A DNA stretch of 46,881 bases, from positions 1 through 46,881 of the forward strand of contig RCNN01000354.1 of NCBI GenBank assembly GCA_003667245.1. The letters are read 5' to 3'. Below the pieces are notes generated by a model. That model did no database searches, was not told the DNA's origin, and worked only from the letters and a program-made list of their open reading frames with translations. The position numbers and the translations under genes were made by a program. Of this stretch, positions 34,447-44,835 are shown piece by piece. Positions within the stretch are counted from its first letter, which is position 1. Each line of letters opens with the position of its first letter. This DNA comes from Heterostelium multicystogenum. Lineage: Eukaryota > Evosea > Eumycetozoa > Acytosteliales > Acytosteliaceae.

Positions 34447-36306
34447 TTATTGAAGCCAAGAACAAATAAAGTTCTTTAGTGAAGTAGGACAATCCTCTCT
34501 AGAATTGACAACAGTTTCGCAGTCTTTGACATCTACAATTGTCAGACGAAACTGGATGAACTCACCAAAATTGGTTCCCTCCTGTTTGATTAGTCTGTAT
34601 TTCAAGAGTGTTTGAATGCCAGCAAGACATGACAGCTTTCCCAATGTCTCGGAGATTCTGTAGATTGAGTTTGAAAGCTGCTTATACTCTGTATCATAAA
34701 GTTGTGAGAATGAAATGACTGGCGGATATTCCTTACGTTTCTTTGAAATTGACAAAATGCACGCTAAAATCGTAAACTCCAAAACTGTCAGAGACATCAA
34801 TGTATCGTGTAGCCAAGTCCTCCTACTCTGTTTAATGCTCTCCATAATCATTTCTTTCGTTAAGAATCTATTTTCATTATCTATATGATATAGGCTTTGG
34901 ATCTGTAGTTGATGAAGTTGTTAAAATCAACCATTCTCAATACAAAATTTGGAAGTTCCAAATGTTGAGGCATTCCTATGGAAGTACTTACAATCAATTT
35001 ATAAAGATGCGGGAAACTAGAATTGATGTTACAGTATTCAACTAAACTCTCTGTCAGTTCATCGTCATCGAAAAGTCTGCTTACTGTACCATTCCATTCT
35101 TTTGCGTATTCCGATGTCTCTGGGATTGTTAAAATATTTTCAAATACAATCATCAAATCTTCGACTATAAGATGGAAGAATAGGGTAAGTAATTTGTTTG
35201 GCGAAAGACAGCGACCTGAGGTCAGGCCAGTCGGGATAGTTACATGAGAGCTGTGGTACTTTAATTTTGCTCTGTGAGAAACGAGATTTTAAACGCTTCT
35301 CAAGAATGTTGTGTATCTCTTGGTGAGAGGTGATTGCAACCATTGTCAAGCTGACCGTTTTGTCATGTGAAAGATCCAGCAGGTTGTACAGTAGATTTTG
35401 CTTCTTTTGCTGCCTGCTCACCATAAGCTCAAAGTCGTCCATCACAATGATGAGCGGCTTGGTGTGTTTTGGGATCTTTGAGAACTTCTGATTGACTGTG
35501 TCCTCGCCACGCGAGATCCCAATGCAATCTTTATGCATTCTGTCATCTCTGGGAGTGTCAGTCTATTGATTGCAGTGCTTGCAGAGCCTGACAAGCCAAG
35601 TGCTTGCCTGTATATCTTTTCCAATGTTCAACGCAATAAGAATTTCTTTTAGCGCCAGCGCATCTTTGCAATGGATCATTCCCTTTAGCCAGACCAGTGT
35701 AAAGCAACTCTCGTCGAGTGATTCAATGCATCTCTTCACAAGTGAGGTTTTACCACTCGAGGGAGAACCCGTGACCAAAACTATATTACTCTTTCTCTCT
35801 TGGATAGAGTCGTTCAATATATCATTCAAGATCTAAAGATCAAGACCGACAAAGCGACAGGACCAAGCACCAATAGGTATCACCCACACATTTAATTAAC
35901 CAAAACCACCAAGTTAAACATAAACAACAGATAGAATAATAGAAAGAATAAAACATATTAATATACATTTTTGATATGATATGATATGATATAATATAAT
36001 ATAATACGATATGATATGATGTCAATCTCTTTACAATACAATAATAGAACTTGAGGTAATCTTTTTCACGATTGGTAAACTGTCAAGTTACTGTTTGTAC
36101 TTTCAAATTAACAGATGTTTGTTGTGGTGTTGTTGGTGTTGCGAGCTGTGAAAGTACTGTTGGCAGTGCAAGAGTGGGGGGAAGGGACGGGTAGGTTGAA
36201 CTTACGTAATAGATTCATCGAATCCCACCAGTGTTTGTGGTAAGAATGATAAGATGTACGTTCTATTATACATTCTACTAAGCAATTTAAAAACATCATT
36301 GTTCAT
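34447..36306 (-). CDS. orcD: Origin recognition complex subunit 4 (ORC4)
   Basis: An AAA+ subunit of the nuclear complex that marks replication origins. Exon 1 starts at 36306 (MNNDVFKLLSRMYNRTYILS) and continues, with frame changes, through a P/T-rich linker to NREKDYLK near 36055. After an intron with a GATAT microsatellite, ILNDILNDSIQERKS leads into Walker A GSPSSGKTS (about 35770). Further ORC4 blocks: CFTLVWLKGMIHCKDALALK, EILIALNIG, Walker B KPLIIVMDDFELM (about 35455), LLYNLLDLSHDKTV, LEKRLKSRFSQSKI, the winged-helix part TVLEFTILACILSI, YRISETLGKLSCL, YRLIKQEG, and the C-terminal DCPTSLKNFICSWLQ with stop at 34447. Frame changes lie near 36200, 35560, 35160 and 34870. The D. discoideum naming for ORC4 is used; assignment to ORC4 rests on motif order and C-terminus. 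Confidence 0.88.
35972..36021. repeat. GATAT-type pentanucleotide microsatellite
   Basis: Tandem GATAT units with interspersed AATAT variants inside the likely first intron of ORC4. Length variation between strains would be expected. Confidence 0.8.
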
Positions 36307-37060
36307 GACTATGCTATGTTTATAATAGATAGATACCAATAATAGCAAACAAAGCAAAGTATACCTAATTAGCAGATATATTTATTTCTTTTTTTTGTTT
36401 GACAGAAAATATTTTGGCATTTCAAAAAATGAGGGAATTAAATTGGTCGAGTCGACTCTACATGGGTGAACTGTCATAGCTCTACCCACACCCTCAGATA
36501 CACTATATCATCTAATAAAACATCATCACTCAATTCATTTGATAGTGGTTATCAATAGTTTAGTTAGATAGATAAAGAGGTAACAATATCCTATAAGATA
36601 GGTGTTTTTAAATTTACTTCAGTCATGCCAACCAGCTGGTAATCATCAAAAGATATACGGGTAACAATAAATTATCTGTTTCCCCCAGTTAATTTTTGCA
36701 TTAAATTTTTGAAAAGATGGATGTTTTTTGATAAATAAAATTATTTAATCGAATTTTAACATCGGAGTGCCTTTTTTTTGAAATCATGTTTTTTTATAAA
36801 CTAAAAGCAAATTTGTCAAATTATATTATCATCTCATATTTAGATATTATACAAATATATATTTATATATATTTTATATTATAATATAAACAAAACAATA
36901 GATATTTTCTACTACTATTATTATTATTAGATTTTATTTATTAAATACAAGAGAGATAAATATAATATCTAATATATATAGTAAAATATAAATATAAATC
37001 ATAGTATAGTAGAATTTGAAAGGTGTAAAAATAACAAACGATCTTTCTTTCTAACTCTAG

Positions 37061-37091
<31 letters not shown>

Positions 37092-37441
37092 TTTTCTCAC
37101 AATAATTATTTAAATATCGATATTATTCATTTCAACCAAATAGGACAATATATATAGTTTTTTTTGTATATTTATTTAAATTTATTTACAAATTTATTTT
37201 CAAACTTGTTTCTGTTGAAAATCAGTTGGTAATTTGAATTTAGTTGTGGTTTTCACACTTTCATTTTCATTTTCAAATTTTTTTTTTATATCAAATTTTT
37301 TTTTCACTCTTGTGTGGAAGTGTTGTTCGATCATCAAACCAATATTAATATATTGTTTGCACTGATTGATTACCATTTCAAACATTACTTGGTAGTGAAT
37401 AGAACCCCATACAATAAGCAAAAATAGATTTACAACGTATT
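36307..37441. other. Divergent promoter region between ORC4 and sin3
   Basis: This region serves both divergent genes. It holds a less A/T-rich island at 36440-36500 with the palindrome GAGTCGACTC (36449-36458), the palindrome ACCAGCTGGT at 36631-36640, ATT-triplet repeats (about 36920 and 37065-37085) and T-runs. A reverse ORF at 37421-37200 is K/F-rich and not convincing. No RNA gene recognised. Confidence 0.5.
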
Positions 37442-40400
37442 ATGAAGAGGTCACGCGATGAGGAAACCTCTGATCAACCTCCATCGCCCGTAACTTCAAC
37501 TAGTTCCCCAACGTCCATAGCCCCAGCTGACGTCACCCACCCCACCCACTGCAAATGCTTCTCCCCCAGGTGGTATGACTACACTTCCCAAGATGACTTC
37601 CATGTTTACTTTGCCATCGCCCACCTCACCAACTGGTGCCATGAACGATCGTGAGAGAGAACGTGACAGAGAGAGGGAGCGCGAACGAGAGCGAGAAAAA
37701 GAGAGGGAGAGAGAGCGTGAAAAGGACCGTGAGCGTGATAGAGATAGAGAAAGAGATAGAGAGAGAGAACGTGCAATGGAGCGTGTAGGAATTGACAGAG
37801 AGAATCGTTTACCATCTCCCTTTTCTGAGCGTGAGAACGAAATGAAGTTTGCCAAGCGTATAAGCCCAAAGATCGAAGACGACGGACTTCCATCGATTGG
37901 TTCCCACGGATTTGGATCAATGCAGCCACATCATCACTTTAGTCCACCCACACACTCTCCCTCCTCTCCACCTCACCAAACTACACTCCCACCTATCCAT
38001 TCCGAGTTAGGCTCGAAATCTTCAATGGACTTCAACATGTCCCGTCAATCACAACCACATATTCCACCCAGGTTCATTGCATCAATATCACAACTACGTA
38101 TTGTCACCACCTCACATGCACCAAACCTCGCCAACTAACAATTTGGCAAGTATCAATAATCTCACAAACCCAACACCTCCTGTAAAGCAACAACAACCAC
38201 CTCCATCACAACAGCAACCCATGAGATCTGGCTATGGATTGCCATCAATTCCATCACCATCTCAGCAGCAAGTTCAGCCATCACAACAGCAGGTAGCAGC
38301 CCAGCAAGCAGCTCAACAACAAGCAGCCGCTCAGCAGCAACAAGCAGCAGCTCAATCTGCTCAACCACTTCGCCAAGCACAATTTGATAATGCATTCCAG
38401 TTCTTGGAGCAAGTTAAGTTGCAATTCTCAAAACAACCAAAGATTTACAATCAATTCCTTGATATAATGAAAGATCTAAAGGCTCACAAAGTAAGTACAA
38501 ATTAAATGTAACTTTTGGCCACCCAACATATTAATTTTCATTTTTATTTTTAATCTAAAGTATTGATACTCCAGGTGTTATCCAAAGAGTAACAGAGCTC
38601 TTCAAAGGACATCGTCATTTGATTTTGGGTTTCAAACACTTTCTTGCCACCTGGATATAGAATTGAGATGGCTGATGATGACAGACCCCCCTCTTTTTCT
38701 GTTCCATCACCAACTCAACAACAACCACAACAGCTCAATCAAAATGTACAACAACATGGTTATCAGGCACAACAGAGCCAACAGCATCTCTTACAACAAC
38801 AGCAGTTGCCACAACAGCAACAACAGCTTCAACAGCAGCAGTTTGCAACAACAACAAATGTTCATGAGACAGCAACAAACAGCAGCAACAGCAACAACAA
38901 CAGCAGCAGCAACAACAGCAACAAATGCAACAACGTGAGCAGCGTAACAAAATGAGTTGGATCATGCTAGAAAGTATGTAAAGAAAGATCAAAGACCGTT
39001 TTGCATCTCAACCAATGGTATACAAAACAATTTTTGGATGTATTGCAAAAATATCAACGTGAGCAACAACCAATTCGCGATGTCTATGAGCAAGTTGCAG
39101 AATTGTTTAAATCTCACTCTGACTTGTTAGCAGAGTTTACTCAGTTCTTGCCAGATAACTCTCAACAACAGCAACAACCACTTGGTGGACAACCATCTCC
39201 TCTACAAGTTCAACCTCCACAGCAAATGATGGGACAAATGATGGGACAGCCAACCACTACACAACCAATGATTGTGCAACCTGCACGTCCTCAAAAGCAA
39301 CAAAAATCGTCAACAACGTCAGCAGCAGCAACAACAACAACAAGGTTTCACACCAGGAAAGCCACAACCTCCACAACCCCAGCAAATAAATCAGCGCATG
39401 GGCTTACCTGAGCAACAGATGGAGCCTATCCCTGTAATCAGCGAAAAATATGATAAGAGTGGACCAACCTCTCATGAAATGAAGATTCCAGTTCCAAGCC
39501 CAAGCGGTGTTAATATGTCTCCAATGGACAAAGAAAAAGAAAAAGACAAACACAATAAGCGTCGTAAGCCAGAGTCCGACTATGAACGTTCAAGAGAAAC
39601 AATGAGCGAGGAAGTTGATTTCTTCATGAAGGTTCGTAATGGTGCCGCCAGTAACAAACTCTACAACGAGTTTTTTGAAGTGTATCAATCTATTTAGTCA
39701 AGATATCATCACAAAAAACCGAATTGGTGTTGCTGGCCAAAGAACATTTTGATGCAAAGACAACCACTCCTCTTTGAGTGGTTCAAACAATTCATTGGTG
39801 TGGATGAGCAATCTCTTGAAATCTTAGAACGTCAAGAATATTAATTGATTTTAACAACTTGTAAAAGACTTGGTCCATCATACAGAGCATTACCCAAGAA
39901 TGTAGGTTAAATCTTGTTAATCAAATATCATTCATGATATTAACATCTATTATTTTTTTTTTTTTGTTTTTAGTATCCTCTACCAAAATGCACTGGTAGA
40001 ACTGAATTGAGTGCATCAGTCTTGAATGATATTTGGGTATCTTTCCAACTGGTTCTGAAGACTATGGATTCAAGAGTCAGAGAAAGAATCAATTCGAGGA
40101 GATTCTCTATAAGTGTGAGGATGAAAGATTCGAATTGGATTTGGTTATCGAGCTGAATGCATCTACCATCAGGGTTTTAGATCCACTCTACAAATCACTT
40201 ACAGAACTAAGTGAGAGTGAAAAACAAAAGTTTAGAATGCCAACTCTTAATGTTTTGCATCATAGATCTATCGAAAGATTATATGGCAATAGAGGTGTTG
40301 AGATGGTTTCTTTGATGTACCAGAATCCACTTGCAACACTTCCAATCATTATTAAGCGTCTCAAACAAAGGACCAGGAGTGGACCAAGGCCAAGCGTGAA

Positions 40401-41940
40401 TGGAATAAAGTATGGAAAGAGACTACCGAGAAGAATCATTACAGATCGCTCGACTACCAGAGTACCTATTTTAAACAGTCTGAGAAGAAGACGCTCACTC
40501 CCAAGGTGTTACTTGCCGAAATTCGTCAAAAAGTATACAGAGAAAATCAAAGAGAGAGATGAGCTCGTTAGCAAGAGACGTTCAAAGACACCTGTTCCAA
40601 AACCTCCTCCCTATCATCTACTCTATTCTATGCCCGATTATAAGGTTTGCTCCGATATATCGAACCTTATTTGTTTCGCTGCTGAAAAGATTGTTCAAAA
40701 ACAAACAGGATCTCGAAAAGATTGAAAACTTTTTGAACTTCTTTTTGCTTTCATTCTTTTATCTTAAAGAAGAGCAAAAGACAGGATCTAAATCAACACA
40801 AGACTCTGCTGAACCAAAGGAATCCAATGGTAATGGTGAAGAGAAAAAAGAGGATGTAGAAATGAAGGATGTTAATGGCAACAATAACAATAGCAATAAC
40901 AACAACACTAATAATATCGATGTACCATTCCAAGTGATTCAACCAAAATCAGTGTCAGACAAAGAGAAACGTGTATTTTTTTGGAAACAATACTTTCTTT
41001 ATATTTTTAAAGAATCTACCAGATTTTTATACGAACGTCTTTCAAGTCTCTCGAGTTGGCCGATGCAGCTATGAAAGCACGTTGGACATCAAAAACCCAA
41101 CGTAACAAGATTCTTTAGGAATATCAATCAGAATGGTGATCATAATAACGAGTCAATGGATGCTGGAGAGGATGTCAATGCCTCTGAGTCAGAGTTAAGT
41201 GACCAAGAGAGATATAACCGATTCTTAAAGTGTCTAATGGATCTGATAGCCAACAACATTGACCAGTCCACCTATGAAGACAGTTGCAGATCATACCTTG
41301 GAGTTAATTCCTACATTGTATTCACTCTAGATAAGTTGATAAACCAACTTACCAGACAACTCCAGGCACTTCTCTCCAGTGAGAATTGCTTAAAGCTTTT
41401 GTATCTCTTTACGCTGGAGGTAAAGCAACCAAATGGTTGGACTGAAACACTCTACCAATCTAAGGTCATTGAGGTTCTCAAAGATGATCGTATCTTCCTC
41501 TTTGAATTTGAAAACCAAAATCCAGTTGGTGCATTTACAATCCAACTGCTTGACCCAACATCTCCTGCCATGCTCAAAAAATGCTGAGAATGCCATTGCA
41601 GAATCAGAAAAGATGATGGCCAATGCAGAATCGGATTTGGAGAGAGCCAAGCAGTACGTCAACGATTTCAGTCATTTGGACTCCAACATTGACCCACGTG
41701 TTCATAAAGTTTTCCTCATGCGTAACATTCCAAAAAAAATCTATCGAAGAGATTATGCAAGACACAATCAGTGAAACAGGATTAGAGTGTCGTGTTTGCA
41801 CCCAAACCTTCCGTTTATTCTATGTAGAGGATACAGAAGACTTTTTCTATCGTAAGGGTTCTTTAAATGCAGCTTTAAATTACTCTGGTAAAAAGCTTGA
41901 CTTAGACAAGATAAAGAAATTTTCAAATACTAGTAATTGA
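37442..41940 (+). CDS. sin3: Sin3 transcriptional corepressor (PAH-domain scaffold)
   Basis: The nuclear scaffold of the Sin3-histone deacetylase complex. It starts [16 protein letters not shown]; a long R/E/D-alternating tract lies at 37645-37790, then P/H/S- and Q-rich DNA. PAH1 (about 38384-38660): [18 protein letters not shown]...[16 protein letters not shown], split by an intron at about 38490-38560. PAH2 (about 38960-39170): [38 protein letters not shown]3 (about 39601-39840): [20 protein letters not shown]. The HDAC-interaction region follows: [21 protein letters not shown] across an intron at 39902-39973, then [20 protein letters not shown]. The C-terminal region has [20 protein letters not shown] (about 41290) and ends [16 protein letters not shown]. 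Frame changes are frequent (at least ten). Length of about 1,450 codons suits the family. Confidence 0.9.
37645..37790 (+). repeat. Arg/Glu/Asp alternating (RE/RD) coding tract
   Basis: Purine-rich repeats of GAGAGA/GAGCGT type encode an R-E-R-D-alternating segment in Sin3, probably a long charged helix. The complementary strand reads as an RS-like (S-R-S-L) ORF at 37855-37496, a by-product of the repeat. Confidence 0.85.
38200..38370 (+). repeat. CAA/CAG-rich polyglutamine/alanine tract, N-terminal to PAH1
   Basis: Mixed CAA/CAG/GCA codons give Q- and A-rich sequence ([20 protein letters not shown] and on). Codon mixing indicates an older, more stable tract. Confidence 0.8.
38710..38940 (+). 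repeat. CAA/CAG-rich tract between PAH1 and PAH2
   Basis: The trinucleotide-rich DNA reads as polyQ in one frame, S/N in another and A/T in the third. The conserved PAH2 start beyond it (KYVKKIKDRF) requires frame changes within or near the tract, so the frame actually used for its 3' half is uncertain. Confidence 0.75.
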
Positions 41941-42230
41941 TAAATAAATAAATAAATAAACTTTGCATTGATGATAATTACATAATAATTATTTTTGGTT
42001 TAATACAGATGTTAATTTAAGGTAGGGTTTAGAACCCTACAGATTTCTATTTTTTACAACCACAGTCCATTTGTGATGACCATCATTTTATATAGGCTGA
42101 CTTCCTATTATTATTTGGAGCATGGTGTTTCAACAGTGGACAGTTAAGTATTTCGAAGCGACAGAAGATTCTAAGAGTACACCAATGGTTTAAGTAGTTG
42201 AGGGCTTCTCTTGTAAATTTACATATTCTT
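41941..42230. other. sin3 3' region with a short hairpin
   Basis: TAAA-tetranucleotide repeats follow the sin3 stop. GTAGGGTT TAG AACCCTAC (42022-42040) is a perfect 8-bp-arm inverted repeat. From about 42100 composition becomes coding-like (IWSMVFQQWTVKYFEATEDS) with interruptions. Confidence 0.5.
42022..42040. repeat. Perfect inverted repeat after sin3 (8-bp arms, 3-nt loop)
   Basis: GTAGGGTT/AACCCTAC around TAG, about 80 bp past the sin3 stop. It could mark a 3'-processing structure or the edge of a mobile remnant. Confidence 0.55.
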
Positions 42231-42456
42231 CATGGCGGGATGGTATCTTACGACTAGAAGTTACATGGGTTCTCTGGAAGTGTACGGGAAAGATTTCAAA
42301 CCCGCATTGTCTCTGGAGGTAAAAGAAAAGGATAAAAAAGACCTCCTTCTCTTGCAGTCAGAGGAAACATCAATCAGTGACTCCATCTTCATTATGTGTC
42401 AGCAACTGAACGAAGAAGTACCATCTAAGGTGCTTACCACAAAGCCCGAATATTGT
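42115..42456 (+). pseudogene. Orphan coding-like fragment, unknown family
   Basis: Two overlapping frames give WSMVFQQWTVKYFEATEDSK, ...VVEGFSCKFTYSSW and then GWYLTTRSYMGSLEVYGKDF, ...LEVKEKDKKDLLLLQSEE, ISDSIFIMCQQLNEEVPSK, ending at a 20-T run (42456-42475). Composition and residue mix look like real protein, unlike flanking intergenic DNA. No start context, splice structure or family is evident. It may be a remnant of a gene disrupted by the adjacent retrotransposon, or a gene cut by a misjoin at the T-runs. Confidence 0.35.
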
Positions 42457-42546
42457 TTTTTTTTTTTTTTTTTTTAAGGAGTAAAAATGCCCGAATATTT
42501 TTATGATTATTTACTCTGTAAGATCCCGATTTTTTTTTTTTTTTTT
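42456..42546. repeat. Two long T-runs next to a repeated 11-mer
   Basis: T20 (42456-42475) and T17 (42530-42546). GCCCGAATATT occurs at 42444-42454 and again at 42489-42499. Coding-like DNA on the plus strand ends at the first run and on the minus strand begins after the second. It could be an assembly join or a retrocopy tail. Confidence 0.6.
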
Positions 42547-42573
42547 GTTTGTATTCATAATCCAAATGAAATA

Positions 42574-42850
42574 TTAATCTATAAATGAACGCGGGAGCGC
42601 CAGATTGGGGATATCGCAACCAGAGATGGTGAAAATGTTCCAGTCTTTTTTGAACTCATTGATAGCAACGGTGGTGGCTGGTTCAGCAGTGCCTTTGGAA
42701 GCCAGCGATAAACAGAGCTTATGGTAATTTATTGCAACCAAGTTTTTATAGTACTTGCTTGACAACTTAGGAATGTTAGTGAAGTCAAGTGTCTTATCAC
42801 CATACAGATTGTTGGACACCCACTCTCCATATGGCTCTGATTATGCACGC
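42574..42850 (-). pseudogene. Orphan C-terminal coding exon, possibly cut by the retrotransposon
   Basis: In the minus direction an open frame reads EPYGEWVSNNLYGDKTLDFT, NIPKLSSKYYKNLVAINYHK, LCLSLASKGTAEP, ...KKDWNIFTISGCDIPNLALP, RSFID and stop at 42574. AATCAG immediately before EPYGEW could be a splice acceptor, and GTAAGAG at about 42891-42885 could be its donor. No upstream exon is seen before LTR-like DNA. I do not recognise the family. A gene whose 5' part was separated by insertion of the element is the simplest reading; confidence is low. Confidence 0.35.
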
Positions 42851-42909
42851 GGTTAAATGCAGAAACGGCAGTTTTGGTTCTCTTACCTGATTTGGTATTT
42901 ATAAAGAGA

Positions 42910-43230
42910 TGTTAGTTCCTCATCAGTGAGTTTTAATAAATAATAGGTTGATCAGACCTATTGTTATTAAAAGATATTAACTCAAACTAAACTCTGTATA
43001 GAGAACCTTAATCAAATTAAATAATATACTTAGTTAGTTTCTCTATTTGTAGTAAATTATTAATCTTTATTTTTAATTACCTTAATCAAATTAAATAATA
43101 TACTTAGTTAGTTTCTCTATTTGTAGTAAATTATTAATCTGATTAAGATTCTTTCGGTTTTTCCTTTTAAGGTGTTTTTTGTAAAAATTGATATTTTTAT
43201 AAATTATTGTAAAATTGTGTTGTTGTTACA
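42910..43230 (-). repeat. Probable 3' LTR
   Basis: Read on the minus strand it begins TGTAACAACAACAC directly after the polypurine tract, as LTRs begin with TG. The far end is unknown; a TG at 42910 on the plus strand is one candidate, and about 42840 another. It contains two identical 62-bp direct repeats. Confidence 0.5.
43005..43140. repeat. Two identical 62-bp direct repeats, 12-bp spacer
   Basis: Copy 1 is 43005-43066 and copy 2 is 43079-43140, identical base for base, starting ACCTTAATCAAATTAAATAA. The spacer is TTATTTTTAATT. They lie within the presumed LTR, so they may be a recent tandem duplication or LTR enhancer-like repeats. Confidence 0.9.
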
Positions 43231-43240
43231 TATCCCCTCC
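43231..43240 (-). promoter_or_regulatory. Polypurine tract for plus-strand priming
   Basis: The minus strand reads GGAGGGGATA immediately before TGTAAC, about 85 bp after the pol stop. It is the expected position and composition of a retrotransposon polypurine tract. Confidence 0.6.
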
Positions 43241-43323
43241 ATGATTTGAGCTAGTTGAAGAAGAGGAATATGCAGTCGTTGAGATTAAAGTATAGTTGAG
43301 TTGAGGTTGAGATAAGATGACTG

Positions 43324-44835
43324 TTACTTTTTTTTGTTGAAAGCTTCGATCATCGTAGGTATGTGTTGGATAAGGATGTTTTCGTTGATCCATTTGTTGT
43401 GGTCGTCGCTGATAGTGTCGAACTTGACCAGATATTCGGTTGTGGAACCGGTCCGCGACCGCGAGATTCTTTTCTTGAGAATGGCCACGACGTCTAGGAT
43501 GTGGGTATTGGTAGGATCACCAATGTAAGGCTTCATGTCATCCACATGAACGGTACGGTCCGTTGTTCTTTTATTCTGAAGTCGAACAACATAGTTCAAA
43601 TCAGTAAGCTTCTTAACAACACTGAACGGTCCACCCCATGCTTGAGTAAGTTTACGATCGTTCTCCTCGCCGGATTTGTGCGTGTTGAGCCTGGATCTTC
43701 TGATTAGGACCAAGTCGTTAATCTTATATGTGTTGAAGTTCTTAACAACTTTGTCGTGATTCTTGGCCTGTCGGATCTGACCATCAAGAGCATTGGTCTT
43801 GGCCTCGAGTCTGTAAATGTCTTGACATTCCTTGTAATTAGATAAACCCAAATGTACCTGCATTCCATGGTAGTTTGATTTCGTAACCGAGCAATAATTG
43901 ATTAGGTGTGAATTGAGTTGTAGCGTTGACGTTGTTGTTGATACACATTTCGACGAAACTAATGTCTTCCGCCCATGAGCGCTTCCTGTCTGTCCACTTT
44001 CTGATATGTTCCAAAATCGATCTGTTGAACCTTTCAGTCTGCCCATCTGCTTGTGCACGACCTGGTTTGTGTCATGCATAGTTGAGATCCCATTTCTTTT
44101 CATAGCAGTAGTCCACAAATCTGAAGTGAATTTCGGATCGCGATCGCAAACAATTGTTGACGGTGCACCATATTTCGCTACAATGTTTCTAACGAACCAA
44201 TGACCAAGCTGCTGAGCTGTAACGTCCTTGGTACAAGGGAATAATCTGACAGATTTAGTGAATCTGTCAACAACCACAAATAGGTTGTCTTCACCGGTTT
44301 CAGCCGGCGGTAGAGCTAACAGGTCCATTGATATATCTTTGAACGGCCTGTCTGGAAGTGGTAGTGACGCGAGGAAACCTTCTTTGATCTTCTTGATAGA
44401 TGACCTCTGACACAAAGGACACTTCTTGATATAGTTGGTGATGGTTGCTGTCATCTGAGGCCACACGTATGATTTTGACAACTTGGCAGCCATCCTAGCG
44501 TAGGCCACATGTCCACTATACAACGATGAGTGTGCTTCCGCTATGATAGATTCGATTGAGGAGCTGTCCAGAACCACAACCTGAGGGTTTTCGCCATCGA
44601 TCCAGTAGTGTAGATCGTTGACAACTGTTGCATCCACCCTTCTTTTGAACGTATCGAACCAATCCCTGGTGGATCTGGGAAGGTCTTCTGATGTATATGA
44701 GCTTTTGATATCCTTGATAAGATTAGAGTCCCAAGGGGATTCGAACTCTGGCGCTCTGGATAGATAATCTGCGACCACGTTCGTAGAACCAGGAATATAA
44801 ACAATCTGGAAAATTAAACCTAGATAGGATCTCAC
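43324..44835 (-). other. Integrase with HHCC zinc site, DDE core and C-terminal chromodomain
   Basis: In the 503-codon frame, H102, H109, C139 and C142 form the HHCC zinc site (AHSSLYSGHV...CPLCQ). D171 (DISMDLLALPP) and D231 (IVCDRDPKF) are the first two catalytic residues. The glutamate lies in another frame: between about 44095 and 43850 the true sequence shifts (ADGQTERFNRS, FVEMCINNN, TQFTPNQLLLGYE) and then returns, so the long ORF contains an out-of-frame middle. The frame resumes at KNFNTYKINDLVLI, GGPFSVVKKL. The last 57 residues form a chromodomain (VVAILKKRISRS...TEYLVKFDTI, WINENIL), which in such elements directs integration to marked chromatin. Confidence 0.85.

Noticed and set aside
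36420..36500. Possible tRNA on the minus strand (GGGTAGAGC D-arm-like)
   Set aside because: No matching T-loop, anticodon arm or acceptor stem could be built; kept only as a less A/T-rich palindromic patch.
37200..37421. Reverse ORF of 73 codons upstream of sin3
   Set aside because: K/F-rich translation of T/A-runs in a promoter region, with no splice or family support.
44725..44760. tRNA-like T-arm (GGGATTCGAACTC) on the plus strand
   Set aside because: It is coding sequence of the integrase linker (SRAPEFESPWDS on the minus strand) and has no cloverleaf around it.
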